A DNA stretch of 64,000 nucleotides, taken from the NCBI RefSeq assembly GCF_016725325.1, contig NZ_CP068083.1, positions 620,001-684,000 on the forward strand. Direction: 5' to 3'. Of this stretch, positions 27,040-36,107 are shown piece by piece (the first letter of the stretch is position 1; every line of letters begins with the position of its first letter). The position numbers and the translations under genes were made by a program. Below the pieces are notes generated by a model. It had not been told where the DNA came from. It searched no databases and saw only the letters and a list, made by a program, of their open reading frames with translations. The DNA is from Sphingobacterium spiritivorum. GTDB lineage: Bacteria; Bacteroidota; Bacteroidia; Sphingobacteriales; Sphingobacteriaceae.

Positions 27040-28245
27040 TTAAAGTTCTACGTCTCTGTATGTAGTTTTTTGCAGATCCGGAAGATAATAGGCTACAATA
27101 CCAATCAATGGTAAATACGAACAGATATGGTAGATAAATGTAATAGACGTATGGTCAGCGTACCAGCCTAACAATGCTGATCCTAACCCGCCCATACCAA
27201 AGGCAAATCCATAAAACAATCCGGAAACCATTCCTAACTTGCGTGGAAGCAGCTCCTGTGCATACACAATAATGGACGGAAATGCAGACGACAGGATCAA
27301 TCCTATAATCACGATAAGAATACCGGTCGTTGTAAAGTCAACGTATGGAAGCGCTAACGAAAAGGGTGCTACTCCAAGTACAGAAAACCAGATCACATAT
27401 TTACGGCCAAAACGGTCTCCAAATATACCCCCCAACAAAGTTCCTACAGCCACTGCTATCAGAAAGTAAAATAAGAATACCTGTGCCTGTACTTCAGAGA
27501 TACCAAATTTTTCCATCGTGAAGAACTGAAAATAGTTGGTAATACTGGCAATATAAAAATATTTAGAGATGATCAACAGGAGCAGGACTACGACAGACAA
27601 AGTGATTTTCTTGTTAGAAAGATCCGGTACGCTGATTGTCTTATTCTTGACTGTGGTGCGATGCTCTAATTTACGGCTGTACCATTTACCGATATACAGT
27701 GCAACTACCTTACCTAAAATAGGAACAATAGCAAACCAGACAATAGCTTGCTGTCCTTTGGGAAGAATAAAAAATGCAACCAGAATAGGTGCAAGCGCTG
27801 TTCCGGCATTACCTCCGATCTGGAAGATAGATTGAGCAAGACTTCTCTTGCCTCCGGAAGCCATGTATGCTACCCTGGACGACTCTGGGTGAAAAATAGA
27901 AGATCCTACACCTACCAGAAACACAGAAATCAGAATAATCTCATAACTATGTGCATACGAAAACAGGATAAGTCCTACTAAAGAAAATGCCATTCCGATA
28001 ATCTGAGAATACGGCTGAGGTCGCTTATCTGTAAAAGATCCTACTACAGGTTGAAAGATAGATGCTGCCATCTGATAAACAAAGGTAATCATCCCGATCT
28101 GGGAGAAAGTCAGATGATGTTCGTCCTTCAGCAAAGGATACACGGAAGGAATAATGCCCTGAACAAAGTCATTGAGCAGGTGAATAAAACTTACGGCAAA
28201 AAGAATTGAAAAAACAGGTTTGTTATCTTTAAAATTAGCAACCAT
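27040..28245 (-). CDS. MFS transporter, Fsr (fosmidomycin-resistance)-like
   Basis: 401 aa inner-membrane protein with about 12 hydrophobic segments. The start (SFIHLLNDFVQGIIPSVYPL), MITFVYQMAASIFQPVVGSF and the loop FTDKRPQPYSQIIG match the Fsr-like branch of the major facilitator superfamily. VGVGSSIFHPESSRVAYMAS is another recognisable block. It is presumably a proton-driven exporter of small drugs; the true substrate is unknown. It lies downstream of the methyltransferase gene on the same strand but separated by a terminator. Confidence 0.88.
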   Translation of the reverse strand: MVANFKDNKPVFSILFAVSFIHLLNDFVQGIIPSVYPLLKDEHHLTFSQIGMITFVYQMAASIFQPVVGSFTDKRPQPYSQIIGMAFSLVGLILFSYAHSYEIILISVFLVGVGSSIFHPESSRVAYMASGGKRSLAQSIFQIGGNAGTALAPILVAFFILPKGQQAIVWFAIVPILGKVVALYIGKWYSRKLEHRTTVKNKTISVPDLSNKKITLSVVVLLLLIISKYFYIASITNYFQFFTMEKFGISEVQAQVFLFYFLIAVAVGTLLGGIFGDRFGRKYVIWFSVLGVAPFSLALPYVDFTTTGILIVIIGLILSSAFPSIIVYAQELLPRKLGMVSGLFYGFAFGMGGLGSALLGWYADHTSITFIYHICSYLPLIGIVAYYLPDLQKTTYRDVEL

Positions 28246-28260
28246 AATAAAATATAAATT

Positions 28261-28292
28261 AAAAACAAAAAGGCTGTTCCTCTACAGCCTTC
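28261..28292 (-). terminator. terminator of the RNA methyltransferase gene
   Basis: On the minus strand AAGGCTGT / ACAGCCTT with loop AGAGGA, followed by TTTGTTTTT. Confidence 0.88.
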
Positions 28293-28302
28293 CAAAATAT
28301 TG

Positions 28303-29487
28303 TTAAAGTATTCGTACCAATAAACCCTTGAGGTATTCACCTTCGGGGAAGGAAGCCCGGACGGGATGATCTTCAGGTTGATGAAATTGTCTTATAAACT
28401 GTATTTCCTTCCCTGCATCGAGTGCGGCCCAGGCAATGACCTGTTTGAATGTGCTGATATCCATGGCACCTGAACAGGAGAAAGTAGCCAGCAATCCTCC
28501 GCTTTCCAACAGCATCATCCCTCTTCTGTTAAGATCTTTATATGCTCTGGATGCTTTTTCCAATGAAGATCTTGAGGGCGCATATTTGGGTGGATCCAGG
28601 ATTACCACATCAAATTTAGCCTCCTCTTCAATAAAAGTACGCAACTGCTTATTCACATCCGATAAGATAAACTGATGACCGGAAGTATCAAATCCGTTGA
28701 CAACCATATTGCGTTCTAATGTCTCGATCGCCAGAGCCGAGCTGTCCACAGCAGTAACAGCAGCTGCTCCTTGCTGAATGCTATTCAAGGTAAAGCCTCC
28801 TGAATAACAAAAACAGTCCAGTACTTTTTTGTCTTTCACATATTGTGCAGTCAGAAATCTGTTTTCACGCTGATCGCAATAGAAACCGGATTTTTGTCCA
28901 TCTATAATATTCACCTTATAGCGGATGCCATTTTCCACAACATCCACAAACTCCGGAGGTAATTCCCCGGACAGGAGACCGTTCGTATTGGGAAGACCTT
29001 CGTACTCACGTGACTTCAGATCACTACGTTCGTATATTCCTTTGGGTTGAAGTAACCGGGTAAGTTCATCTATGATCACCGCTTTTACATTCTCAGTACC
29101 TGCAGCATGCACCTGAATCGAAATATAATCGGCATACTTATCTGCAATAAGTCCCGGTATAAAATCGGCTTCTGCAAAAATCAGACGGATTGTATTGGTA
29201 TCAGCAGTCAACAGGTGTTGACGGGCTTCCACAGCCTTACGGATGCGATTGCGCCACCAATTTTCATCAATAGTTGCATCCGGATGCCATTCCAGCAAAC
29301 GAACAGCCACACGCGACTGGTTATGGTAGATTCCATAAGCAATAAATTCACGATCACTGTTGAATACAGAAACGACTTCTCCGTTTTCTACATTACCGGA
29401 GACATTGTTTACTGCTCCGGAAAACACCCACGGGTGCAATTGCCAGGCAGCTTTATCCTTGCCTTTATTGAGTATGACTGATTTCAT
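28303..29487 (-). CDS. class I SAM-dependent 23S rRNA methyltransferase (RlmI/RlmCD-like)
   Basis: 394 aa. An N-terminal PUA domain (HPWVFSGAVNN, GEVVSVFNSDREFIAYG) is followed by a central domain and a Rossmann methyltransferase domain. The SAM-binding strand is VLDCFCYSGGFTLNS and the catalytic motif IV is VVILDPPKYAPSRSSLEKA. This architecture is that of RlmI, which makes m5C in 23S rRNA. ATG 29487 is chosen because MKSVILNKGKD fits the family; an upstream ATG at 29505 would add six residues and lies before the predicted transcription start. The promoter box suggests a nearly leaderless message. Confidence 0.9.
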   Translation of the reverse strand: MKSVILNKGKDKAAWQLHPWVFSGAVNNVSGNVENGEVVSVFNSDREFIAYGIYHNQSRVAVRLLEWHPDATIDENWWRNRIRKAVEARQHLLTADTNTIRLIFAEADFIPGLIADKYADYISIQVHAAGTENVKAVIIDELTRLLQPKGIYERSDLKSREYEGLPNTNGLLSGELPPEFVDVVENGIRYKVNIIDGQKSGFYCDQRENRFLTAQYVKDKKVLDCFCYSGGFTLNSIQQGAAAVTAVDSSALAIETLERNMVVNGFDTSGHQFILSDVNKQLRTFIEEEAKFDVVILDPPKYAPSRSSLEKASRAYKDLNRRGMMLLESGGLLATFSCSGAMDISTFKQVIAWAALDAGKEIQFIRQFHQPEDHPVRASFPEGEYLKGLLVRIL

Positions 29488-29492
29488 CGTCG

Positions 29493-29500
29493 CAAAGGTA
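29493..29500 (-). promoter_or_regulatory. -7 box of the RNA methyltransferase gene
   Basis: Minus-strand TACCTTTG, an exact TAnnTTTG. It ends only 5 nt before the ATG, so the start would fall on or next to the initiation codon. Confidence 0.5.
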
Positions 29501-29554
29501 AGCAAATATTAAAAAAAGGAGACAGCACTTCGTAACAAGTATATGATTTTGGTA

Positions 29555-29595
29555 AAACAATAAATGACTTCTTTGAGAAGCCATTTATTGTTTAG
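29555..29595 (-). terminator. terminator of the thr operon
   Basis: AACAATAAATG-x-CTTC / GAAG-x-CATTTATTGTTTT on the minus strand, a long stem that begins inside the thrC stop codon region and ends in TTTT. Confidence 0.8.
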
Positions 29596-30899
29596 TTATT
29601 TTCTAACAAATATGCTTTGAACAATTCATAATCAACCGGTAATTCTTTTGCCAGTTTTTCCTTTCCGGCAAGCGTTTCGGCTCCTTCCGGAAGTTCAACT
29701 TTTTCATATACATCGGCGTCGATTGCATCCGGAAATTTGCAGGGATGTGCTGTAGAAAGAAACACTGAAGCGTACTGTCCCGGATGCTCACCCAGATAAG
29801 CTTGTGAAGCTAACCAGGCAATAGCGGTATGCGGACAAGCGACATATTCATAAGCCAGATAAAGTTGTTTCATCGCAGCTTTAGTTGCCTCATCATCGTA
29901 AGTATAAGATGTAACAACTTCCTTTAAAGCCTCCAGATCCTGATCAAACAGATCCAGTATACGTACCCAGTTGCTCGGATCACCTACATCCATAGCATTG
30001 GCCAGTGTCTGTACTGAAGGTTTAGGCTGATACTGTCCGGAAGACAGGAACCTCGGAACTGTATCATTGACATTGGTTGCGGCCACAAACTTTTCAACAG
30101 GAAGTCCCATCTTATAAGCCAGCAATCCGGCACCTATATTTCCAAAATTACCGCTCGGTACACTGAACACAACCTGATTGATTCCCTGTGCCTTTAATTG
30201 CGCATAGGCATAGAAATAATAAAAGGTCTGAGGAATCAGACGAGCTATATTAATAGAATTGGCTGATGTCAGTCGCAATTCTGCATTCAGTCCGGCATCA
30301 TTAAATGCCCTCTTCACCAGTGCCTGACAATCATCAAATGTACCGTCCACTTCCAGTGCCCGTATATTCTGACCATTTGTGGTAAGTTGCTGCTCCTGTA
30401 CTTCGGAAACTTTTCCTTTTGGATACAGAATCGTTACCCTTGTCCCTTCTACGCCTAAAAAGCCTAATGCTACAGCACCTCCGGTATCACCGGATGTAGC
30501 GACCAGTACATCTAACAACTTATCATCAGATTGAGAGAAATATCCCATAACACGACTCATAAAGCGAGCTCCGAAATCTTTAAAAGCATAAGACGGACCG
30601 TGAAACAATTCCAACACTGCTGTGTCCTTACTCAAAAACCGGACAGGCGCATCAAAATTAATGGCATCTTTAATGATCTTTTTAAGATCATCAGCCGGGA
30701 TATCCTGCCCGATCAAAGCATGGGCAACCGTAAACGCAATCTCTTCTAAAGAGTATTGCTGAATGTTACGGATAAACATAGGGTCCAGCTGGGGAATAAC
30801 TTCCGGCATATAAAGGCCCTTGTCTGCGGGCAGTGAATTGAATACGGCATCTTTGAAGGATACACGCAGGTCTTTATTTTGAGTACTGTATAATTTCAT
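29592..30899 (-). CDS. thrC: threonine synthase
   Basis: 435 aa PLP enzyme converting O-phosphohomoserine to threonine, the last step of the pathway. The PLP lysine is in GPSYAFKDFGARFM; the phosphate loop follows in VATSGDTGGAVALG. SVPSGNFGNIGAGLLAYKMG is typical. It is the third gene of thrA-thrB-thrC, starting 6 bp after thrB, so it is translated from the same message. Expression should follow the upstream attenuator. Confidence 0.97.
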   Translation of the reverse strand: MKLYSTQNKDLRVSFKDAVFNSLPADKGLYMPEVIPQLDPMFIRNIQQYSLEEIAFTVAHALIGQDIPADDLKKIIKDAINFDAPVRFLSKDTAVLELFHGPSYAFKDFGARFMSRVMGYFSQSDDKLLDVLVATSGDTGGAVALGFLGVEGTRVTILYPKGKVSEVQEQQLTTNGQNIRALEVDGTFDDCQALVKRAFNDAGLNAELRLTSANSINIARLIPQTFYYFYAYAQLKAQGINQVVFSVPSGNFGNIGAGLLAYKMGLPVEKFVAATNVNDTVPRFLSSGQYQPKPSVQTLANAMDVGDPSNWVRILDLFDQDLEALKEVVTSYTYDDEATKAAMKQLYLAYEYVACPHTAIAWLASQAYLGEHPGQYASVFLSTAHPCKFPDAIDADVYEKVELPEGAETLAGKEKLAKELPVDYELFKAYLLENN

Positions 30900-30905
30900 T
30901 TTCTG

Positions 30906-31886
30906 TTAGTTTAAAACTTTAGGTCCTTCTACATTGACGGATGATACATATCCGAAACTTTCTATTTCGGATTCATTCAGGTGATGCTGTATACGTGCTT
31001 TGATATTTTCAGCGATGGTTCTGTCTCTTGTCACTGCTACTACAGAAGGACCTGAGCCCGATATCCCAAAGCTCAATGCACCTTCTTCCAGCGCAATTTG
31101 CTTCATTTCATAAAATTGCGGTATCAGAATAGCACGTGTAGGTTCGATCAGTACATCGTGCATACTCCTTGCGATCAGGGCATAATCTTCCTTAAACAAT
31201 CCAGCTACCAGACCTGCAATATTTCCCCATTGTGTCACAGCATCTTTCAGTAATACTTTTTCTTTAATCAGTTGACGTGCGTCTCTTGTCGGTACATCCA
31301 CCTGTGGAAATACAACTGCTGCAAATAACTCTTTTGGAGTAGGCAAGGATATAACATCCAGAGGTTCGGTGCTGCGAATCAGAGTAATACCCCCAAATAG
31401 AGCTGGTGCCACATTGTCGGCATGACCTGTACCACAGGCCAGTCGTTCGCCTTCTACACAGTACGGAAGAAGCTCCTCCCTGGAAAGCGGACTTCCCAAC
31501 AAAGCATTGATGGCAAACAGCCCCGCAACAGTACTGGCTGCACTGGAACCCAATCCGGAACCTATAGGCATATGTTTGTGTAATTTGATTTCGACACCGA
31601 CCTCATGCTGCAAGCCCAGATTCTGCAGCAGAAATTGTACACATGCCGATACTGTATTTTTTTCAGGATCTAAGGGCAAACGACCGTCATCTCCTGTTAT
31701 CTCGGTAATCACTACTCCGGGTTTCGAAGACCTTTTCATGATGACCTCATCACCAGGCTCGTCCAGTGCAAAACCCAGAATATCAAATCCGCAGATCATA
31801 TTGGCAACAGTTGCCGGGGCAAATACTCGTATTTCCTCCAACATCTTTTCCAGATCGATATCCTTTTTCAGCTGCGATAGTTCCAT
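30906..31886 (-). CDS. thrB: homoserine kinase
   Basis: GHMP-family kinase phosphorylating homoserine (326 aa at this start). The ATP loop is PIGSGLGSSAAST; VFAPATVANMICGFDILGFAL is the usual N-terminal block and GISGSGPSVVAVT the C-terminal glycine motif. The frame opens at 31886, giving a short charged extension; homologues mostly start nearer the ATG at 31844 (MLEEIRVFAP), so the shorter form is quite possible. Located between thrA (50 bp) and thrC (6 bp). Confidence 0.95.
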   Translation of the reverse strand: MELSQLKKDIDLEKMLEEIRVFAPATVANMICGFDILGFALDEPGDEVIMKRSSKPGVVITEITGDDGRLPLDPEKNTVSACVQFLLQNLGLQHEVGVEIKLHKHMPIGSGLGSSAASTVAGLFAINALLGSPLSREELLPYCVEGERLACGTGHADNVAPALFGGITLIRSTEPLDVISLPTPKELFAAVVFPQVDVPTRDARQLIKEKVLLKDAVTQWGNIAGLVAGLFKEDYALIARSMHDVLIEPTRAILIPQFYEMKQIALEEGALSFGISGSGPSVVAVTRDRTIAENIKARIQHHLNESEIESFGYVSSVNVEGPKVLN

Positions 31887-31936
31887 TGTCTATGTTTAGT
31901 AATTAATATTCAGTAATTGTATTTCAGTTATCAGGA

Positions 31937-34384
31937 TTAAGCGCCGACGTTTACCAGGTCTGCAAATACACCTGCAGCTGTCACCTCAGCACCAGCTCCC
32001 GGTCCTTTGACAACAAGGGGACGTTCCTTATACCGTTCGGTTGTAAAGGAGATAATATTGTCACTTCCCGAAAGCGAATAGAACGGGTGTGTCTCATCTA
32101 CCAACTGTACGGAAATGGCAACTTTCCCATTTTCCAGTTTACCAATATAACGGATTACTTTATTTTCAGCCTTAGCTTTTGCTTTTAATGCTTCGAAATA
32201 CGCATCTTCTTTTTTCAGTTCTTCATAAAAAGAAGCAACACTATCTGCCTGCAAACAAGCTTCCGGCAAAATGGCACCCAGATCTACATCTTCAGATTCA
32301 ATAATATGACCTGCATCACGAGCCAGAATCAGCATCTTACGCATAAAATCCACTCCACCGAGATCATCACGCGGATCGGGCTCTGTGTATCCCAGTTCCT
32401 GAGCTTTCATTACCACATCATAGAATGAAGCATCATCTTTAAAGTTATTGAAAATATAAGATATGGTACCCGAGAGAATCGCTTCTATTTTGATAATACG
32501 GTCGCCGCTCATCATTAAATCTTTAAGGACGCGTACAATCGGTAATCCCGCACCTACATTTGTTTCATAGAAGAAATCTACGCCATATTTACGTGCTGTG
32601 TCGTGCAGAGACTTATACTGCTCATATTTACCTGAATTCGCAATTTTATTGCAGGTGACAATAGAGATATTGGACCTGAAGATATCTTCATAATAGGAAG
32701 AAGGGACTTTGCTTGCTGTATTATCTATAAAAACACAGTTGGGCAGATTCATGGCTTTCATCTTTTCTACAAACAGCGGCAAATCAGCATCTATACCATT
32801 TTCGTTCAGATCCGCTTCCCAGTTACCCAGATTAATTCCTGATTCACTGAAAATCATCTTCCGGCTATTTGATATTCCCACTACCTTGATATCAATATCA
32901 TTTTTATCAGAAAGGAAATCATGTTGATTCTCCAGTTGTTTGAATAATGTAGATCCGATATTTCCTGTCCCCAGATTAAAGACATGCAATGTCTTCTTTA
33001 ACTCTGCAAAGAAAGCATCATGAACAGCATTCAATGCTTTTGCCAGATCTATCTTGGAGATAATTACCGAAATATTAAATTCAGAAGATCCCTGAGCAAT
33101 TGCACGTACATTAATACCGTTTCTTCCCAGTGCGGCAAACAGTTTACCTGACATTCCAGGAGTTTTCTTCATATTCTCACCCACAATAGCCAAGACAGAA
33201 AGATCATTTTCAATTTCCGGTCGCACCAGTTTATTGGCTTCCAGTTCCAGCTCAAACTCTGCTTCGATAAGGTGTACAGCTTTACGTGCATCATCCGGAT
33301 GTACGGCAAAGGTAATACTGTGCTCGGAAGAAGACTGCGTAATCAATACGACATTGATCTGCTCTCTGGCAAGTAAGGTGAACAGGCGACCACTAAAACC
33401 TGATTTGCCGATCATACCTGAACCGCTCAGATTAATCACAGAAATATCGCTGATAGAAGAAATACCTTTTATCGGATAGCTGGTCTTTCCACTGTCAAAC
33501 TGAATAACTGTCCCTTCAAATTCCGGCTGGAATGTATTGCGGATAATAATCGGAATTTTCTTCAGGAATGCAGGTATCATAGTCGGTGGATAAATCACCT
33601 TGGCACCAAAGTAAGAAAGCTCCATTGCTTCTGTATAAGAGAGAACCGGTAAAGAAAATGCTTTCTTCACAATACGCGGATCTGCAGTCAGCATTCCATT
33701 TACATCCGTCCATATCTCTATAGCTGAAGCATTGAGTACGGATCCGAATATAGCAGCTGTATAATCTGACCCTCCGCGACCTAAAGTGGTAATACGCCCG
33801 TTTTCGTTAGAACCGATAAATCCGGTTACAAACATAAGCTTGTCAGCATTGGTATTGGCAAGTGCCTTGATCAACTGATCGGTGATTTCGTCATTGACAC
33901 TGGCATGTCCAAAATTTGAATTTGTCTTGATATAATGTGACGCATCTACAAACAAGGCTTCCTCCAGATGTTGCTCCGCTATTTTTGACACCAGAAAAGT
34001 CGAACAGCGCTCACCATAACTCACCACCAGATCGCGACTTTGATTACTTAGCTCACGGAGAGCATAGATTCCCTGAAGCAGGTCTTCTATTTCATTGAAG
34101 AACAATTTCAATTTAGTAAAAACAGGATTCTGGAATTTTACAGCGATCAGTTTTCGAACTACTTCAAAGTGTTTTTCTTCTAGAACTTTTATACCGGACT
34201 CAAATGGTTTGCCCTCAGCTGCATCTTCTGCCATTTGCGTTAACAGATTGGTAATACCTGACATCGCAGATAATACGACTAATGGTTTCTCCCCAGCCTG
34301 ATAAGCTGCTGTTACAATGGCGAGCACAGACCGGATGCTGTCTGCTGAGCCTACTGATGTACCACCGAATTTTAGAACTTTCAT
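31937..34384 (-). CDS. thrA: bifunctional aspartokinase / homoserine dehydrogenase
   Basis: 815 aa fusion catalysing the first and third steps from aspartate to threonine. The aspartokinase domain (about 1-290) starts MKVLKFGGTSVGSA and has TLGRGGSDYTA. Two ACT domains (about 310-455) give allosteric control, probably by threonine. The homoserine dehydrogenase domain (about 465-815) has FNLGTGNIGSTLFKQL and the NETNVGAGLPIV-like block (FYETNVGAGLPIV). The layout equals E. coli ThrA. It is the first structural gene after the thr leader and attenuator. Confidence 0.98.
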   Translation of the reverse strand: MKVLKFGGTSVGSADSIRSVLAIVTAAYQAGEKPLVVLSAMSGITNLLTQMAEDAAEGKPFESGIKVLEEKHFEVVRKLIAVKFQNPVFTKLKLFFNEIEDLLQGIYALRELSNQSRDLVVSYGERCSTFLVSKIAEQHLEEALFVDASHYIKTNSNFGHASVNDEITDQLIKALANTNADKLMFVTGFIGSNENGRITTLGRGGSDYTAAIFGSVLNASAIEIWTDVNGMLTADPRIVKKAFSLPVLSYTEAMELSYFGAKVIYPPTMIPAFLKKIPIIIRNTFQPEFEGTVIQFDSGKTSYPIKGISSISDISVINLSGSGMIGKSGFSGRLFTLLAREQINVVLITQSSSEHSITFAVHPDDARKAVHLIEAEFELELEANKLVRPEIENDLSVLAIVGENMKKTPGMSGKLFAALGRNGINVRAIAQGSSEFNISVIISKIDLAKALNAVHDAFFAELKKTLHVFNLGTGNIGSTLFKQLENQHDFLSDKNDIDIKVVGISNSRKMIFSESGINLGNWEADLNENGIDADLPLFVEKMKAMNLPNCVFIDNTASKVPSSYYEDIFRSNISIVTCNKIANSGKYEQYKSLHDTARKYGVDFFYETNVGAGLPIVRVLKDLMMSGDRIIKIEAILSGTISYIFNNFKDDASFYDVVMKAQELGYTEPDPRDDLGGVDFMRKMLILARDAGHIIESEDVDLGAILPEACLQADSVASFYEELKKEDAYFEALKAKAKAENKVIRYIGKLENGKVAISVQLVDETHPFYSLSGSDNIISFTTERYKERPLVVKGPGAGAEVTAAGVFADLVNVGA

Positions 34385-34420
34385 ATTTAATTATACTGTT
34401 TAGTTGACTGATTAAAACAA

Positions 34421-34454
34421 AAAACGCCTTCCTCTTTGCGGAGGAAGGCGTTTT
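34421..34454 (-). terminator. thr attenuator terminator
   Basis: On the minus strand ACGCCTTCCTC / GGAAGGCGT forms a GC-rich stem over loop CGCAAAGA, followed by TTTTTTG. Its 5' arm contains CTTCCTCCGC (34447-34438), which is also the perfect complement of a leader segment at 34493-34502. Confidence 0.92.
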
Positions 34455-34475
34455 CATCAATATTATGTACACTTT

Positions 34476-34556
34476 TTAATACATAGAAACTACTTCCTCC
34501 GCGTATATGCCCCCGGTGGTAATAATAATCGATGTAGTAATAGTGTTAAAATTCAT
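34476..34556 (-). CDS. thrL: thr operon leader peptide (26 aa)
   Basis: ATG at 34556 opens 26 codons ending TAA at 34476-34478. The peptide has five Thr and five Ile, clustered at residues 5-17 (TITTSIIITTGGI), very like the E. coli thrL stretch TTITTTITITTG. Codons 19-22 contain GCGGAGGAAG, the antiterminator strand. Ribosome stalling at Thr or Ile codons would leave this strand free to pair with the terminator arm and permit thrABC transcription. When charged tRNA is plentiful the ribosome covers it and the terminator forms. Seen directly in sequence; function inferred. Confidence 0.88.
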   Translation of the reverse strand: MNFNTITTSIIITTGGIYAEEVVSMY

Positions 34557-34575
34557 TTCTGTTTTTTGCTTGTGC

Positions 34576-34608
34576 TAAAGGTAGGATATTAATTTCGAAA
34601 TATTCAAA
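34576..34608 (-). promoter_or_regulatory. thr operon promoter
   Basis: Minus strand: TTTG (34608-34605) and TACCTTTA (34583-34576, 7 of 8 to TAnnTTTG) with a 21-bp spacer. The start would be about 13 nt before the leader-peptide ATG. Confidence 0.55.
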
Positions 34609-34751
34609 AATATTTTATCTTTTTTATCAAATTCGCCTTTAAAGCTATGTTTCGTTGATTTTTTAATGAAATATAGTTTTATACAGCTCAGAAAGCTCAG
34701 GTTCTGAATTGTTAAAAAAGGTTAAAGAATTGTTAAATCTGCGTCAAAAAG

Positions 34752-34783
34752 TTTGGATTGCTAAGTAGAATGACTTAGTTTTG
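34752..34783 (+). promoter_or_regulatory. promoter of the NlpC/P60 gene
   Basis: TTTG (34752-34755), 20-bp spacer, TAGTTTTG (34776-34783), an exact -7 consensus. A leader of about 64 nt follows. Confidence 0.7.
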
Positions 34784-34853
34784 CGACAGTGCTGTAGAAT
34801 AAAATATACAGTGCGCATGTAAAAGTTTAAAGTTGTATTAATAAAGCGATTGA

Positions 34854-35453
34854 ATGAAAACAAAGAAAATAGTAGCTTTAGTGCTATTTATAGGCTTATG
34901 TCTAGTGTCGCAGGCACAATCAACCAAAACCCAATCCAAATCAGAATCAGCCGATCCTGATAACTTAGCAAAAGATTATTTCTCGCAAATCATGGGTGTA
35001 GCTGTTTCAGCAACTACAAATACCAAACTTTATCAATTTGTATACGACTGGATCGGTACTCCTTACCGTCTAGGAGGCGATTCCAAAAGAGGTATTGACT
35101 GCTCAAAGTTTGCATACGAACTATACGATAAGGTTTTTAACACTTCTATCGGTTACAATAGCCGCAATATCTACACACAGGTAGATCCTATCGGTAAAAG
35201 TGAACTAAAAGCAGGAGATCTGGTTTTCTTTAAAATCAGAAGCAAAAGCATCACACACATAGGGGTATACCTTGGAGATGACAAATTTGCACACGCTTCA
35301 TCCAGTAAAGGTGTTATGATCAGTAACCTGAATGAGGCTTACTGGAAGCGTTACTACTACAACGGCGGACGTATGCCGATTGAAAATTCAGAAGAAATTG
35401 GAAGAGTATTGACTGCAGATCTTCTTAAAGAAAGAAAAGCAACTGTCAATTAA
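34854..35453 (+). CDS. NlpC/P60 (C40) cell-wall endopeptidase
   Basis: 199 aa, exported (signal peptide MKTKKIVALVLFIGLCLVSQ, to about residue 21). The NlpC/P60 domain covers about 60-165. The catalytic cysteine is C83 in RGIDCSKFAYELY, the histidine H135 in THIGVYLGDDKF and the third polar residue H147 in FAHASS. Such enzymes cut the D-Glu-diamino-acid bond in peptidoglycan stem peptides. A single-gene unit with its own promoter and terminator. Confidence 0.92.
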   Translation: MKTKKIVALVLFIGLCLVSQAQSTKTQSKSESADPDNLAKDYFSQIMGVAVSATTNTKLYQFVYDWIGTPYRLGGDSKRGIDCSKFAYELYDKVFNTSIGYNSRNIYTQVDPIGKSELKAGDLVFFKIRSKSITHIGVYLGDDKFAHASSSKGVMISNLNEAYWKRYYYNGGRMPIENSEEIGRVLTADLLKERKATVN

Positions 35454-35470
35454 TCAATAAAACAGTATTC

Positions 35471-35507
35471 AAAAGTCCGATTGTTCTTGCAATCGGACTT
35501 TTTTGTT
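35471..35507 (+). terminator. terminator of the NlpC/P60 gene
   Basis: AAAAGTCCGATTG / CAATCGGACTTTT with loop TTCTTG, followed by TTG. Confidence 0.92.
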
Positions 35508-35548
35508 TAAAAGATTTCTTATTTTTACCTCAGTAAAATTTGAGCCGT

Positions 35549-36064
35549 ATGTCTTCAAAAAAAACCCTTATTCTAAATAAAAAGCAAATCAAACAAAAGT
35601 CAATCCGTATTGCCTATCAGATACTTGAAGATAATTTTGAGGAAAAGGCAATCGTCATTGTGGGCATTGCGGACAGAGGTTATATCTTCGCTCAGCGTCT
35701 TCAGAAAATTCTGGTTACGTTAGCGCCTGAAAAGTCAATCGAGCTGATCAAAGTAACGATCAACAAGACCAGCCGAAGCCTGGTTGGTTCTACAGACGTA
35801 GCAGCCTCTACAGCGAAAGATAAAGTGGTAATCCTTGTCGATGATGTACTGAACAGCGGAAGAGCTTTAGCGTATGGCTTAGGCATCTTTCTGGACGTTC
35901 CGTTGAAGAAGATGAGAACTGCCGTACTGATTGACAGAAGTCATCACAAATTCCCTATTTTCAGTGATTATTACGGTCTGAAGCTTTCGACTATCCTAAA
36001 GGAACACGTCGAAGTGACTTTGGAAGAATATGATAAAACAGAAGATGCGGCCTGGTTAGTATAA
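35549..36064 (+). CDS. PyrR-like phosphoribosyltransferase
   Basis: 171 aa type I PRTase. The PRPP loop is VVILVDDVLNSGRALAYG, and the tail LIDRSHHKFPIFSDYYGLKL matches the PyrR pattern (LVDRGHRELPI-like) better than adenine or hypoxanthine enzymes. It may act as a uracil phosphoribosyltransferase and, if it keeps the RNA-binding role of PyrR, regulate pyrimidine genes. No pyr operon is next to it. ATG 35549 is preferred to an in-frame TTG at 35540. Confidence 0.8.
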   Translation: MSSKKTLILNKKQIKQKSIRIAYQILEDNFEEKAIVIVGIADRGYIFAQRLQKILVTLAPEKSIELIKVTINKTSRSLVGSTDVAASTAKDKVVILVDDVLNSGRALAYGLGIFLDVPLKKMRTAVLIDRSHHKFPIFSDYYGLKLSTILKEHVEVTLEEYDKTEDAAWLV

Positions 36065-36107
36065 CCGGACCGCATCCTGTATTCTTATATGAAAAACGTT
36101 CGTTTTT

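Noticed and set aside
34215..34472. 85-codon ORF across the thrA start and attenuator
   Set aside because: It runs through the terminator hairpin in a different frame; the Thr/Ile leader peptide at 34476-34556 explains the region better.
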